This document shows, piece after piece, positions 19,993-33,848 of a stretch of DNA of 64,000 nt. The DNA lies in contig NADL03000696.1 in NCBI GenBank assembly GCA_002205965.3, positions 839,501-903,500 on the forward strand, in the 5' to 3' direction. The position numbers and the translations under genes were made by a program. The notes below the pieces were generated by a model. The model worked only from the letters and a program-made list of their open reading frames with translations, was not told the origin of the DNA and made no database searches. This DNA is from Kappaphycus alvarezii (taxonomy: Eukaryota; Rhodophyta; Florideophyceae; Gigartinales; Solieriaceae). Within the stretch, counting starts at the first letter, position 1, and every line of letters starts with the position of its first letter.

Positions 19993-20457
19993 TTACTGAC
20001 TTAAATCAAATCCATAATCAGTCCTCTTTACTCGAACACCAGCAAATACAGTGTCATCGAACTTCTCTCTCGATTCCATTATATCAAGAGGCTTTTGGGA
20101 CAACTTAACGAATTCAATGTTGCCAAAAGGTAGAGAATCGTTCACAAATGTTCCAACTAATCCCTGAGGACCTCTACCTTTATGGTTTGAGAAGAGTGCG
20201 AGATCTCCATAGGTTGGCGTCATACCGAGATCTTTCTTCAGGTGTGAATTCATAGTGCGATTCTAATAGTCTCCTGAATCAGAAAATCCGTAAAGATGTT
20301 TCAGTAACTTGAATAACTGGTTCTCAAGTAATCCAAAGTCTTTGGATGGGTTAAGGTAATCTTTGCGCATCAGACTTTGAGCTGACTGTAAATACACCTG
20401 TTTAACATCTTGAGACCAAATCATGAAATCATGTATTGCAGCCATTGCAACCAACAA
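19993..20457 (-). pseudogene. copia-3 reverse transcriptase
   Basis: Frame 20457-20263 reads IWSQDVKQVYLQSAQSLM and LFKLLKHLYGFSDSGDYW, the first RT Asp being in SQDV. Frame 20253-19993 reads LGMTPTYGDLALFSN and GLVGTFVNDSLPFGN. The second is the Y-V-D-D active-site block, here F-V-N-D, so the first catalytic Asp has become Asn. Frameshifts separate the parts. Confidence 0.8.
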
Positions 20458-20595
20458 GCGTGTGCAACGCTGGCGTATAGTCGTGTTTTCATGTACAGGA
20501 TAGTTATTTTATTTATCCTTATGGCCCTGTACTAGAAACCGTGCTTTGTATATCTCTTTTCAGTGTTCTTATTTTTGATTGACAGAAAGATGAGG

Positions 20596-20641
20596 CATAC
20601 CAAAAATGTCAATAACCTCTTACAAAGACATTTTTGGTATG
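20596..20641. repeat. 15-bp perfect hairpin inside copia-3 pol
   Basis: CATACCAAAAATGTC at 20596-20610 is the exact reverse complement of GACATTTTTGGTATG at 20627-20641, with a 16-nt loop. It lies in the decayed region between integrase and RT. Confidence 0.8.
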
Positions 20642-20874
20642 TCTTCGCTAGCGACTATTTTCCAAGTATTTCCCTTAACGATTACTTCTATTTATTTCTG
20701 TTTAGCTTTCAGAAATTCAGCTGAATTGGGTCTTGGATTTCGTAGGTGAAAAAATTCATTGAGTTTGACGTCAATGAGCTGCAAATTTTTTGAGTATGCC
20801 CTTTTAATTGATGAACGCAAAGCTTCGACCTATGATTCAACTTAATCGTTGAAATAAGGCTTTACTTTAGAGCG

Positions 20875-21752
20875 TTATTGTTGTAATTCCTCGCCAATTC
20901 TGTCAATAAAGACTAACATTTCATTAATTTTCGTGATTTTGTAAGGTCCTGTACACTTAGGTTCGCACTTTTCGCAATAGGATAGAACTTTACTTCCAAT
21001 GTGGATTTTATGGTGAGCGATATTTGGAATCTTCGAATTCAGAGCGGTCCTGAGTCTGAGTTCCGAAGCGATACTTTCCATCTCAGCTCTTCTCATTTGG
21101 AGCGCTCTCCTTCGTTCCATTTGACTCATAAGTTCGCTATTAACGGCTGGAAACCCCAGCAAAACTCGAAAGACGAGTAAACATGAAGCCAGTCCCTCTG
21201 GGTTCATATTATCGTCCATGGACTTAACGGAGAGACGTAGAACGAGCTCTGTTTCAACGTCAGGCTCTGAATGGCGATTCATGTGGTAAATTCGGCGTAA
21301 CGGATCATGGTAACGTTCACTGGAACAAATGAAATTACGAATTTCAACTATAGATAGGCTGAGTTTGATTCCATTCGATTTAATCAAATCTTTCCACGCT
21401 TTGGAAACGAATTGACTACCTTGGTCCACTCTCATTCTCTCAGGAAATTCATTGTAAAGTTTATCCCAGAACTCAAGAAAAAAGTTCCAAATAGATTACG
21501 TCCTTTGACTGCGTAAGAATACACCATTACCGAAATCGGGTTTTGTATCCAGGATATGAAGTACAGGGGTTTGTCCAGAAACATAATATCAAGAGTTAAC
21601 TCTTGATTGAATATGATTACATTGGGGTTACTAGCCTGGAATGATCTGGGTTTCGGTTCAAAGTGCTGAAATGTGCGGGACTGTTTGGATATCCCCGAAA
21701 TCAAATCTAGCGTCTCGGGATTTGCTTCCTCTGTTCTAGGTCTGCTAATCAA
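20875..21752 (-). pseudogene. copia-3 integrase
   Basis: Frame 21435-20875 begins MRVDQGSQFVSKAWKDL, the second catalytic Asp block of the integrase core. FICSSERYHDPLRRIY follows, holding the catalytic Glu. The C-terminal domain ends with SKVLSYCEKCEPKCTGPYKI. Frame 21752-21432 supplies an earlier part (LTLDIMFLDKPLYFISW, with the first Asp in LDIMFLD). A frame change separates the two. Confidence 0.82.
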
Positions 21753-22065
21753 CTTTTATAGCTCTGAGGCAGGCGGATGGAAAAAGTGTAATGGACGCGC
21801 TTTAGTAGAAAGCGTGTCACAGCTGTTTTGAGGTTGTCCAGTATACAATGCATCAACAAGGCGGGTACGTAGTGCAGGGCCTAAATCTGAGATCTATGTC
21901 ATACGTAGGATCCTCCGATACCTCATCCGTCCAATTTTCTCCTCCCGCTCGAAATGAGCGGCAGAAATGAGCTGGCTTTAGAATCATTGATAACGTAAGT
22001 CAACAGAATCTGCCCTACTGCAAGGGCCTCGAGCCCAGCACAATCCAATAAAGGCGGACTGAAGA

Positions 22066-22914
22066 TCAATCTTTTTGCTTTTCTAAACGGCAATGAGGTG
22101 GTGCTTGGGGGGTGAGCTTAGAAATTTTCTCGAGGAATTTCTCTATAGAATCATGCACAGTACAAGTGGGATAAATATACTGGCTGACACGAATATTTTG
22201 ATGATACGCAGCAATTCTGTTTTTCCTTGAGACTGAGTTATATTCACTTTCCAGAGCTTTCCAGAGCTTGAAAATAATGCTCATACAAACCTTCATCATT
22301 CGTTGTGTAGAGTCTTTTCGCATTTACTGTAAGGAGGTGGTGTACATACTTAAGCTTTTGTTCATCATTGAGCATATAATGCTGGTAAGCATAATTGTAT
22401 TCAGCAACGAATTCGTTCTAACATTCGGATAAGCTTCCAGAAAATTTAATTTTCGTTCCCTGAAGCGCAGGGACATGTAGTGTGAGACTTTTTCTCCCGA
22501 TGGTGCCGGGGTTTGGGTGTAAAGTAGAGAGAACCGTATGGGATTTGGGCTGAGTCTAATCGGTGATCCGGTTGGTGACGCAAGAGAGTTGAAATATGCA
22601 TCAATTTGGTGCAATGCTTTGCTGAGCTCACCATTGCGGAGATTAGTTCACGCAAAGGTCTTTCAAAGGACAGCAGATGCATTGCGGACGGTTGGCACAT
22701 TGCGTTAAGCGAGAAAGGCGATCAACTTGTGAATGATCTATGAATTGCTCAGAATTTTTTCCGAGAAAGACATGGGGATAGGGAAGTCCTCAAGCAACCG
22801 GGCCCTTAATTGATCACCAGAGAGAGAATAAGAAGAACTCGATGAACTCAATACAATAATACCTTTGAAGATGATAAGGAGCCTCTGGATTCTTGGATTT
22901 ACTCATTAATATTG
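22066..22914 (-). pseudogene. copia-3 gag remnant
   Basis: The 5' end encodes SLSGDQLRARLLEDFPIPMS; the middle has ALHQIDAYFNSL-like sequence; the last part reads IFKLWKALESEYNSVSRKN and RIAAYHQNIRVSQYI. This is copia-type capsid sequence. It is spread over three frames with stops between. The likely start lies near 22914, where SILMSKSKNPEAPYHLQR begins the coding-like sequence. Confidence 0.65.
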
Positions 22915-22920
22915 AAAAGG

Positions 22921-25900
22921 GATGGTGCCACGTAATTAATAGACTTTTGGTCCCATTGTAGTTATATATGACCATATCTATTGGAGATGATCTTGGTCTA
23001 ACGCTTGTAAAATCCAAAAATATTTTTCTTCGATTTTAGTAAATTTATTTTTACATCAAATAAGCTGATGAAGAAAGCTCGTATTTCACCAAATTGTGTG
23101 CCTTTTCTACAAAAATTCTATCATATTAGCCCATTTTAATACCCAAAAAAGTATAGCTCCTCTCCAGACTTTTTTCTGACATTTTCTTGAAAGCATTAGA
23201 TAATCATATTTGTATTAATATCTCCAATATGTACAATACCCAAATACAGGCAGTTGGATTTGCTGTAATCCCTCAGTCACTCCAAAGCGGAATATTTTCG
23301 GCTCCATGATCTGAAAGAGACCACATTTTCTTGGTAAATGCCTGAGCCTCAGGTATTGGATGACCTAAAACACTTAATTTGTATAACAAATAAATTGTAA
23401 CACCTCGTAATGAAATTTCATTGAGGGTCATGAATGCAGTTTCAATCTTTTGTCAATTTCATGTTACTTTAATGGAGATAATAATGACATGAAATCTTTA
23501 GACGGGATGAGTGGGCCAATCATTTAGAGTATTTAGGACAGGTGGGTTTTTACATACATTTTTCGTGAACAGCAGTTCCGTGATTGTATGTTTAAAATGG
23601 TGAAGGAGGCATGATACATAAATCTTGAACGTCAGTGGGGTCTTTTAGGGAGCTACCGGGCGAAAATTTGTCAAGTAAAAAAATACCTAATTTCTCATTT
23701 TTAGCTTTCACTAGAGAGCTTGATTACGAATATTTAATCCCTGTAATTTTTGGGTATCTTTCAAGAGATTCCATTCTTGTTTCAAAGTTTGCCTTTGATA
23801 GGGGCCCATTCTTAAATTCTTTCACTGTAATGAGGTAAATAGTTTTTGTTAATCTGGACTGCTGAGTCATCTCATCTAGTCCATACAACCAAAGATATGA
23901 GAGTACAAATGAGACCCTTTTCATACTAAGTACTTTGTAATTGATATTAATGAGAAAAAAAAGAAATAACTTAAACCGAGATAGTGAATATGGAAAGGAA
24001 CTAATGGGGCGCAACAACTATGAATTTTGCTCCTTGGGGGAGTATTCTTCCTTTCGTTTTAGAATGGATTACCAATGTTTACTACCGAATAGAGAAGGTT
24101 AGAATGTATTCTTAAAAAACTCAACTTTGCCATCCGAACGTTTACAATAAATTTATTGCCATGCCCAAGACTTTAAGCAATTCTAATAAATTACAGTAGC
24201 CTTGAAAAGTCATCAAAAAATATGGAGATTCTTCTTTATGGGAATTAACATTGGTCAATGATCCCTATATCTGTCAACTCTCATCGGATAAAATAATCGC
24301 TTCGATAGTCTTTTTGAGTGGACAAAAATTTGCCTTGACAGTATTTGATTTGAAAAATCAGTCAATATATTGCTTTCTTTCATTATATGCTAGGTGATCT
24401 TATGACAGAATACAGAGTACAACTAACTTTACAAATTCCAGAATACCTATGCTGTAGTGAATTTAAATTTAATGAACCATATTATTTCGTTTTTCATGTG
24501 GTCTTTTCACGTATCTATCGATTATTATTGTTGAGTATGACTATACGTTGAGAAATATTTGCGGTCCATTTTTTGTTATTTTTACTAGTATTAATTGAAA
24601 CAATTGAAACTTGGCCTTTCATGATCAGGTAATCTCCATGCTATATTACAAAAAAGGTACTATTCAAGACAAATATTCTGTGCGACGTTTTTATGTCTTA
24701 CTCAGAAACGAATGTATTGCTAGACGTAGCTAAACCCATGCTTCATTACCTCCGTAACATGAGACTTATTATAAGATTCATAAGCTCACAGTGGTTTCTT
24801 GAAAGCATTTCGCCTGAAAATTGATTCATATTCAACCTTTTTGTTCCGTATTGGGCAAAGAGAACAACTATAGGACGTAAAATACCTAGTAATATTCTAT
24901 GAAAAAGTATTTTGGGATGTAATCCAAATTTTGTTAGTTTTTACTAGTTTTATGGGTTTTAATATACCTCTTTTAATAAGAGATACCCAAAAATTTAACT
25001 ACTGAAGAATTTATAGGCCTGAATTGATTTCGTCTGAGTATACAGAAACTTGACCATGATGAGATCAATTCTGCTTGAACCCACTGCTCATACTGCTTTA
25101 AGGGCCTTTTGACTTTTTTTCGCCTTTATAGGTAATTAACTCGGCTTTTACTGCCTGTAAATGCCTTGATTCGTGATATCCGCCTAAAATACACGCTGGG
25201 AAAAGAAAACACATAGATACACCGATAAAAACCTTTTAGTGAGCGATTTTCGCATTCCGAGCCTCACGAAATTCCCATGCAGGAATCGCACTCAGCAAAA
25301 CTACCTTCTTTCTCGGCTTCATTTAAATCCCTACAGACTCCTATGCATACGGTACTTTAAACTATAGATCATGCCGTCTCCATCTAATTCTAAAGAATGT
25401 ATTTCTTTTTCTCTCCATGGTCATATCTTCGTTTTCATGAAATTTAAAAGATTAAACACATTATCGTACTGGAAAATCACTACATTTAATTTTGGAACTT
25501 CGATATATCACAGCTCTGTTATATTTACGCGATCTGACCAAAATCGGTTGATTGAACCGTTGGGACATTTGGCATTATCCCGAATCCCTACGGATCGGTG
25601 AGACACAAAAAACGCAAGGTCAATGACGAGTTCAACCTGCGAGGCCGGTAGTTTTACCCGAGCCTTCATTATGTAGCGAAGTTTAGAAAGATTTAAATTA
25701 ATTATCGAATGCACGCCAGGTCCACCTGGAACTTTTTTCCAACTTAATCGATTGAAATTCTCGACTACAATTACATATTGAAAATGTTTTCTTATTCCTA
25801 TTTTCAATCTAATCTTGTAAGTAGTTCTCTTTGAATTTAAGGAAGTAACATAACTCCTGAAGGCGTCCCAATTTACTTTGGAGAATGATGAAGAGGAAAT

Positions 25901-28900
25901 CAGGCTCCAAAAATGAGCAGTACGTCAAGAGAATCTACCGAGTTGAGGAGATAAGGCGTAACAAGGGTGAGATGAAATACTTGAAATAGAGTAAAGACCA
26001 CCTGAGACGACTGAAATACGTCCATGGGACAGTAAACCCTACTTATTCAGTGCAATTTGGAAACAATCCAAAGCTTCTTTGTCTAGAGCCATTTCCGCTC
26101 TAATTCTACTACTAGAAAACGCTTATAAGCAAGTATGAGATACTCTACTGTTCTTCTTTATTTCAGCTTCGTCCGCGGTTGCTGCTCGACTTCTTCATAT
26201 TGTAAGCGTTTTATTGACTCCCGCGTCATCCTCCCTAACTTGGGGCGGTGGCAATAGTACAACACGAATTACCCATTGCCTCAGCTCAATTCAAGGTAAT
26301 AGGTACGATTTAGCCAACCTCAGTATTCAGCGTCCGTTACTTCCTCCAGTCCCTTTCTTTACAAATATCCGCGTAAACCAGCGTGTTATATCCCTTTTTG
26401 CTATATTTAATGAATATATCTTGAAAGTGAACCGTGGAGCAGACTTTTTTGCGGTTGCTTATCGTTTGAAGTGCTTTACCGGGCTTATAATGTCTTAACA
26501 TCTAAAATTCTAGACAGCCTAGCTGTGCTATTTTGAGTTATCCGTGCGATAGAATGGATATATGGTGGAATTTTCCATAAACATGAGTCTGTCGTATAAA
26601 TGAACCTCTGAAGGGCACAAATGTACCTAAAATTGACGTATCTCATAGTAAATATGACACCAAGAGTACTCTCTAGTAGTGATAAATAATGAGGAATTCT
26701 GCTGAGGTTCTAGTACTGCTTTCCTTAGCGAAATTATTCCCGAAATTCAGAGAGCAAAAAGACCACCAGAAGCGGCGGCTTCAATACGAATTATAAAGTA
26801 TAATGAATGTTTTATTAGATCATAATGGTATAAATTGTTACGTAAAGTTCAGTCAGGACAAAAATATAGATACTTCTATAATAAATTCCATAAAAGACAA
26901 GAACTGTATTTTAGTGTGATATCACCGTAACTTCACTATTCCAGAAAAAGATAAGGAATATCAAGAAAAAGATGTCTAAATGCATTTATATATTATATGC
27001 AATTAGAATTCATTCTTTCTGTTCTACATACAATATCAGCATGAATAAGTAGAGGCTTGTTACGTTAGAATAAGCATACGTGAAATTTCATGACCATTCC
27101 CCTGCGAATAGATTCTGACATTTTTTGTAAAACCTGTAGAGATTGGCGTTCAATAACCAAAGAAAATTAAAAGAATTTAGTAAAGTATCAATCACTTAAT
27201 TTTCAGTAACATCGCTATGACGATTAGATATACAATTTTTTGCTCAAATCAAACCAAAAAAGTCATGTGGGAATGTTCTGATATGTGGATGTATATAGCT
27301 TAGTTTCATCACCTCTTTTCATATCTATATGTGATTAAGATCAAAAAAGTGTTGGAACGAAAATTTTCTAAATGCTTCAAAAGTTCAAATTAGCATCACT
27401 ATGGTGCTATATTAAGCTTTGGATCCTTTACGTATACGTTTCGGCATATTAAATAATGAATAGCCTCTAAATTATGCTTAAACTGCGTTTCCGCAGGACG
27501 TGTTGGAGCCTGAAACGTCAATCGGACGAACAATACGTATCAACGTTAGCAAATACATTTTGGTTTGTAATAAGACATAATAGAACTGAAATAAACCGAA
27601 AAAAGATTCATTAAAGAAGAAAAGCACCAAATGGCTTGCGAAAATAATAAAGTGAAGTTCCGGTATTGTGAAGCTACAAGAATATTGACAGAAAATTCTG
27701 ATGAACATGATTGAATTTTAGAGCATAAGTCAGTTACTGGGTTTTTCTTGTGTACAATTTCGCATGCCGTGGTTATAAATTATATAATTAGTAGATCGGG
27801 GCCATTGTGGAGGAAATTCAACAATTTAAGCTTTTTAGATGAGCTACAGCGCACAAAAAGACTAAGATATGTATTTGAGTGTGCCATTTTCATGCTTATA
27901 TAAACCCAAAGGATTTTTTCTACGAATATATGAAGTATAATTATTCTAAAATGCGTTCCGTTTTATATAATGCATTTGTTTTGTTTCATTCGAGGAAAAT
28001 GGATATGAAAATATCATATGATTCAATCGTGCTAGCACAACAAGTATTAAATAGTTCAAACAGAACAACATCCATATACCATTTAATCCGCAACTTATAT
28101 CTTTGAATAACTAGTGAAAAAATTCTTTTACACATGTAAATCTAGGAAGCATTACCAATTTACATCCAATTATTCTGCTTTTCTGCATCCATGACAGTAT
28201 ACATTTCTCCCTATCTCAAAAGCTGTATCAAATTTCAGGAGTTCTTGCATTACAAAAAAACTATTAGACGCGTCCGCGTGGATAAATGGCATAGAAATGT
28301 TTGTGGACCGGACGAAATAATATTTTACGATCTAGAACGTTTATTATGATGGAACTTTTTCTCTTTTAGTATTATATTAGCACTTATTCTGAATATTGTT
28401 TAGAACACAGGCAATCAATAAAATCTTTATTATTAAGGGCTTTCCTGACCAAATCTTTGAAGTAAAGGTAGAAAATCACAAGGGAGATAATTGAGTGATA
28501 TCTCTACTTTAATAGCAGCCCAACCTCAAAACAGTTATTTTGCAAAAAGCGGCTTGAAAATCCACTTCTCATTATAGTCGGTGACAGAGTGTTTTTTTAC
28601 AGCCCCAGTCGAACAAAATCTCTGCACTTTTCTAGATTAAATTTTTATAGTTTTTCGTCACTCAGAATGCTTTAATCGCAGAACCACCAGTTAGAAAAAA
28701 ATAATAATAGAGTTTTTTAAAATATGTTATGATGATCAAATTAATCATTAAATAGCAAAAGGATTGAAAAATGTTTCTTTTTTCTTGCTGGACGTTGTTA
28801 ATTCTGGAAAGACCGAAATGGCTCGTTCCAGAAAAATTAATGGTTTTAACTTGCTCGCTTTGGAAAAGTCTCGGACTCTCAACATAATAATTGGCGTATT

Positions 28901-31900
28901 AAGGTATTTTAAATTGAAGCTGAATTAATTTACACTCAGGAAGTTGACGAGGGATATATTTATTGAAAAGAATATATTCAGTAAAATGTCAATCTTAATC
29001 AACAACGTTACTGGATAGAAATACTCTGTAGTGCTATCTCATTCAAACAGAAGTCCCGTAGTCCCTTTCTCATACATAAGTAGTTTTCAGATTTTATTCA
29101 GTCTTTCCAGTGATTATTGTCATTTTTAGGGAGAAAAAGATTCCTAAATATATGAACTGAGATGAACTGTAGAATTATGTATGGTAACAGATTTTTAATG
29201 TACATTGAATAGAGTTTATATCAGTTCTAAAAGTATCTACTAGCGATGAACTATTCCTTTTTTTAATTAAGTAAGAAACTTTTTACCACTTTTGAGAAAT
29301 TGAAGAAGTAAAGAAAGTTATCTTGATCACTAATGCAGAAAGAAGACAAGAAAATTACGAAATAAAATAAAAAATCAAAATATATGCTCTCTCATACGAA
29401 AAGTTTCCGTCTTTTTGACTGTATCACGAATTTAAATTATTCTGAGGGGTCCATTGAACCTTTTTTGAAGTTTTCATTTGCTATTTTATTCATTTTGAAA
29501 CCTTTTCTCCACCGGATATAAAATTTGGAAGTAAAATATCCCATAATTTTCTCCATGCTGAAAAAAGCTAAAATTAAAACGGCGAACCACAGATAAGCAA
29601 AAAGATAAACATGTGTAGATAAGACATCGAAAACGTTTATAGGAGTTCATGAAAAACCTTAGTATTCTAACAAATTTGAACTGCAGAAATAGGAATCTAG
29701 ATCAGTAATGCGGACCGCATTTATAGGAGATCACTTTCACATAAGCAGAAGTGAAAGGAGTAATTCAATTCTAGTGGAAAAAACTGAATAGGCGCTGAGA
29801 AAGGACAAAACATTTATTCAAAGCGTTACCATTTGCAATATGAACCAAGCTCAATCCAGTAAACATTGCTAATGCTCAAAATTTGTTGAGTATCGCATCA
29901 AAATTTATTCCACATCTTAAATGAATTCGAAGTGCACAGAAGAACTTCTCATTTATATGACTACACTGAAAAACGTTTAAGTCGAATCAAACACAATCTA
30001 TGACCTATTAAGGAATTTGAAAGCAATTGAAAAGTTTTTAATAAAAGTAAGAGCTAAACAGTTGACAAAATTTATCAAGCATTATTACAAAAAATATTTA
30101 AGCGATATTACTTGTAGCGACTCATAGATTGTTCATGAATTTACACTTTAGCGCAATTTACAAGCTGGGTACGAAAGGATACAATTACTGCATTAGATTC
30201 ATTAAAACTATTTAGTCGTCGATTGATTAAAAATTAGAAGTTAAAAATTGATAGTAATTGAAGATTAGGTACAAAAAATACTATTTTCGGTAACTAACTA
30301 ATGAAATCAGAGATAGCTAGATATTTTCCACTGCAATACTCAGACAAAAATATTATACTCAGCTTCTGCTGCCTTCAATCTGAAATCTTGATCGCCCTGG
30401 TGATTTTAGTGTATTTGCGGAAAAAAGTATATTTTTTTTTGTTAATTCTGTTATTTGAAATTAGTCCAATGGGTAACAAACTAACACGAACTATCTATGC
30501 AACCCCTAATATAATTACTAATGAGAAAAATAATGAAACTAGATACAATGTTTAGAAATAAAAGATTGACTTCTCTATAAACTTTCTAAATTATGATGTA
30601 AGTAATTTCTTTTTTCTAAAAATTTCTTTTGATAACTTGAACAATTGTTATTATCTTGGGAACGTTTACAAATAATTCAGTGACATTGAAATTATTTCAA
30701 GTATAGTTACTTCTCTTTATTTTTAAGACAGCAGCGACGGTTTCAAATCAATTATGAGAACATGAAAAGTTTTGCTTTTGTCTGCTCCAGTTGAATTCCT
30801 CGAGTTCAACTGGCAAAAATGTTTCTCTTAACCTCCTTATTTATCATTATATATTTAAAATAATGGGAAGCTTTATCAAATATCATTTCATCCTTTGCAT
30901 ATTGTAACTGATATAAATTCGACACAGCAAAATTACGTGTAGAGATTATTGTCCGATCTTTTCGAGGTAAAAGTTCAACTGTACCGTGTATATTCAAAAA
31001 CTTGAATATGGAAATAATGATGTCTTGAAATTACCAAAGGAATAGAATGATGAAAAATTAAAAGTTGATAGCGATAAAATTTATTCACAAAATATCAAAG
31101 ATGAAAGAGGTGAACTGCTTGCAGGATAAAATACGTGTCTATGCGAAATTTTATCGGAAGTACCATAATAATTTTTCGCGTACTATGAATCGAAAAAAGT
31201 ATTACCGTCATATGTCAAACCCTTCCACAGCCAGCTCCTAGAGAACTGAAAATTAGAAAAATTTATACAACTAACCGGAGAAATTGAGTTTGAAATTATA
31301 AGAAAAGGAAAGGAACATCTCAACCAATGATTGCTTAAAGTGGAATATTTTCTCCTTTCAAATAGTTTTTAGAAAACTTTAGAGCCGATTAAAATACTTA
31401 TTGATATTTCTGTAAAAACTTAAAATGGATGCTTTTTTATTGGCTTTAGAAAAGGGGTAATAACGCGTTTATTTAACATACTTTTACTCTTAATAATGTA
31501 CATTTTCGAATACAGAGATATTTTGGTACAACAAAAATCTTTAATTCATAATTAGTTTAGAGTATAATCATGAAGAAAACTAAATCTATATATTTTATCG
31601 TTTCAAATTAAAATTTCTCTGTACTGGGAACTATTAGAAGTGAGGCCAAAGAAATTACTCAGTTTGAGCTCAAAGCATGTTTGATGAACGAACAATCGCT
31701 CGATGCTTAGTCTTTTCGTGAGCGATACCGAAGATTACTTTTTGGAACAACTGTGAAACCAAGGATCATTCACAGAACAGTGTAATGCTCCTCAATTCTT
31801 ATAACAAATAACATTTCAAATGATAAATTTATGAATTTTTATTCCTTCAGAAAATAAATGATCAGAATTTTGAACTGAAAAACATTTTAGCGACAAAGCC

Positions 31901-32300
31901 TTAACAGAAACGGGAGGCGATGTAATGAGGCTGCAAACATTTAGGGCGAAAGATAGGTGTCTCTGCAGGAAAGCTCTCCATTCCAACTGTTTCTCGGTCC
32001 ATGTTAGACCTTTCATAAACATTCTCATGCCATTAGACTAATCGCTTACCTGGAAGAATGTGGTTATCTCTTAAAAAATCTGAGGCGACCCAGCTGCGTC
32101 GCCTATGCTCACTCAATGTCCGTACAAAACACCTCATGGTCGATAAAAGCAAAATTATTATCTTGCAATGCTTTCCGTTCGACCGAGTGGCACTCACAGA
32201 ATGGACCCGAGATAAATCTCGCCTTCTCATCCTAGAAAATCATTAATCTCCCGTTTTATAGTTAACTTAACAAAAACTCAATTTTTTCCGTCAATGATTC
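22921..32300. other. AT-rich region without supported genes
   Basis: About 9.4 kb of strongly AT-rich DNA has no open frame longer than about 100 codons and no motif that could be recognised. The longest frames (for example 23724-24017 minus, 25508-25807 minus, 26214-26498 plus) lack domains and codon structure. No tRNA or rRNA was seen. GTAC palindromes are absent. It may be ancient, decayed transposon DNA. Confidence 0.5.
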
Positions 32301-32306
32301 GTAAAA

Positions 32307-32526
32307 TCAATCGCCTAGCAGTGTGACAGGAACTAGAGACGGCAGTGATGTCCTGTGTAAAAGATCAGTTTTACAAAAAAGCCGAACTAAGCGTAATCTG
32401 GCCAAGGAGGAAGCAGCTCTTGCGCAAGCCCCATGGACCAGAATATTACACCCAACCGCCAGACTAAGCTCAAGTTCGGTGGTGGGCGGCCCTACAGGTT
32501 CCACCGAGGTTGACATCTTGTCCTAA
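32307..32526. other. Small balanced-composition island in AT-rich DNA
   Basis: About 220 bp of markedly higher GC content lies between AT-rich flanks and is open on both strands. The plus frame (32323-32526) reads RTKRNLAKEEAALAQAPWTR and then a Ser/Gly-rich end; the minus frame is 32516-32307. The plus translation looks more protein-like (a charged helix, then a low-complexity tail). No family is recognised. It may be a fragment of a mobile element or a gene piece. Confidence 0.3.
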
Positions 32527-32529
32527 GAA

Positions 32530-33440
32530 GAACCAATAGTTAGAATAGCAACGCAGATGTTGGTTTTATCTAAATGGAAGTACTACAACTACGTCAGTTT
32601 ATTCGTCTTCTTGAACCGGAATGTGTTTCAATTCAGATCCATCTGTCATTTTTTGTAATCTTGCAGCCCACCGTACAATTGCCGAAGAAAAAATACCCAT
32701 TCGCATCAAGTATATAAGACGAAGTGCACGTATTTGACTGGTAATAATTCAACTGGGACATAGAAAATACTCGTTATACTCATCGAAGGCTAGTTACTTT
32801 AAGGAGAATATAGGCTATGATTTAAGTTTCGATTACTACAACAATCGCAGTGCGTAGATCATCAGTTCTCTCTTCTTTGAAAGGGTAGTAAAGTTCTCTA
32901 CGTACATAAAGTTGCACTTTTGCTTGAAAACTGCATAGCTCAAGAATCAGATACTTCGCTATCTACTATAGTGAGTGTGGATATTTACTACCCTTCTCCT
33001 AGTGCTACATTAAAATTACACCACTGAATGCTGCTTTTACCCGCACACTTAAAATAGGATAATTTTTTATTCAATAAAATCACGCTGTAGACAAAGTGGA
33101 CATGTTGAACGTGTACAGGTTTACCAGTTGATAGCAATAAGCTGGATACGTGATGTATGGAACAATATTTCTAGTACCATCGCGTGAAAATCTTTGAACT
33201 AATTTGGGCTACTGGGAGAGGAAGGGATTCAGCCGAGCAATAGTTAGTAAGTAGCTAGATAAGATATGGTGCTCTGGTCATCTGCGATAATTTTTTGCAA
33301 CCCTATATCTAACACTGTATTTAGTGGCATAATAATTGTAAGAGGGTAACAGTATTCTCAAATAAGGCCCTATACCTAACACTATATATAATTTTCTCAA
33401 ATATGGCCCTATATCTAACTCCAGATATAGTGGCATAGTC
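32530..33440. other. AT-rich, no supported gene
   Basis: No coding signal is seen. Between 33300 and 33440 the phrase CCCTATATCTAACAC and variants occur three times, with two copies of AGAGGGTAACAG nearby, indicating short degenerate direct repeats next to the MITE-like candidate. Confidence 0.4.
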
Positions 33441-33444
33441 ACTG

Positions 33445-33848
33445 TGAGAGGGTAACAGTTCTCCGACCATGATTACCTACTTATGGATAAAAGACTTTAG
33501 ACTTTAGACTACTTCAAAAATCGCCAATATTTCTATTATTATCATATCTTCATTCTATAAAAACTGCTTGAGCCAAATTATAGACTGTTGCAGTGAATAA
33601 GGTTTGACTACTTCTATTTGCAAATAGAAATAAAATGTATCCCAAAATTACGCCTAACAATGGAATTATGGGACTGTAAGCAGTAAAAAAATGGAAAATA
33701 TGGTATGCTGAAAAATTTATGGCCATTGTAAGCAAAAAAAGAAAAAAGCACAGAAATACAAGCTAAAAAAGGTTGCGATTTAAAAAATTGCATCATGCGT
33801 GGGTACACTAAAGGTTATGCTAGTTTTTGGTATAATATTACCCTCTCA
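33445..33848. mobile_element. MITE-like candidate with short terminal inverted repeats
   Basis: TGAGAGGGTAA at 33445-33455 is exactly inverted as TTACCCTCTCA at 33838-33848, enclosing 404 bp of AT-rich DNA without a transposase. A further AGAGGGTAACAG copy lies about 105 bp to the left. No clear target duplication was seen at the ends, so this may be chance in AT-rich sequence. Confidence 0.3.

Larger units (their letters stand above)
18915..22920 (-). mobile_element. Second copia family, degenerate, minus strand (copia-3)
   Basis: Read on the minus strand, gag (22914-22066), integrase (21752-20875), RT (20457-19993) and RNase H (19549-19283) occur in copia order, followed by a polypurine tract and one LTR (19205-18915). 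The protein motifs differ from copia-1, so it is a separate family. The 5' LTR was not found: sequence right of 22920 is AT-rich DNA with no match. Numerous stops and frame changes inactivate it. Confidence 0.85.
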
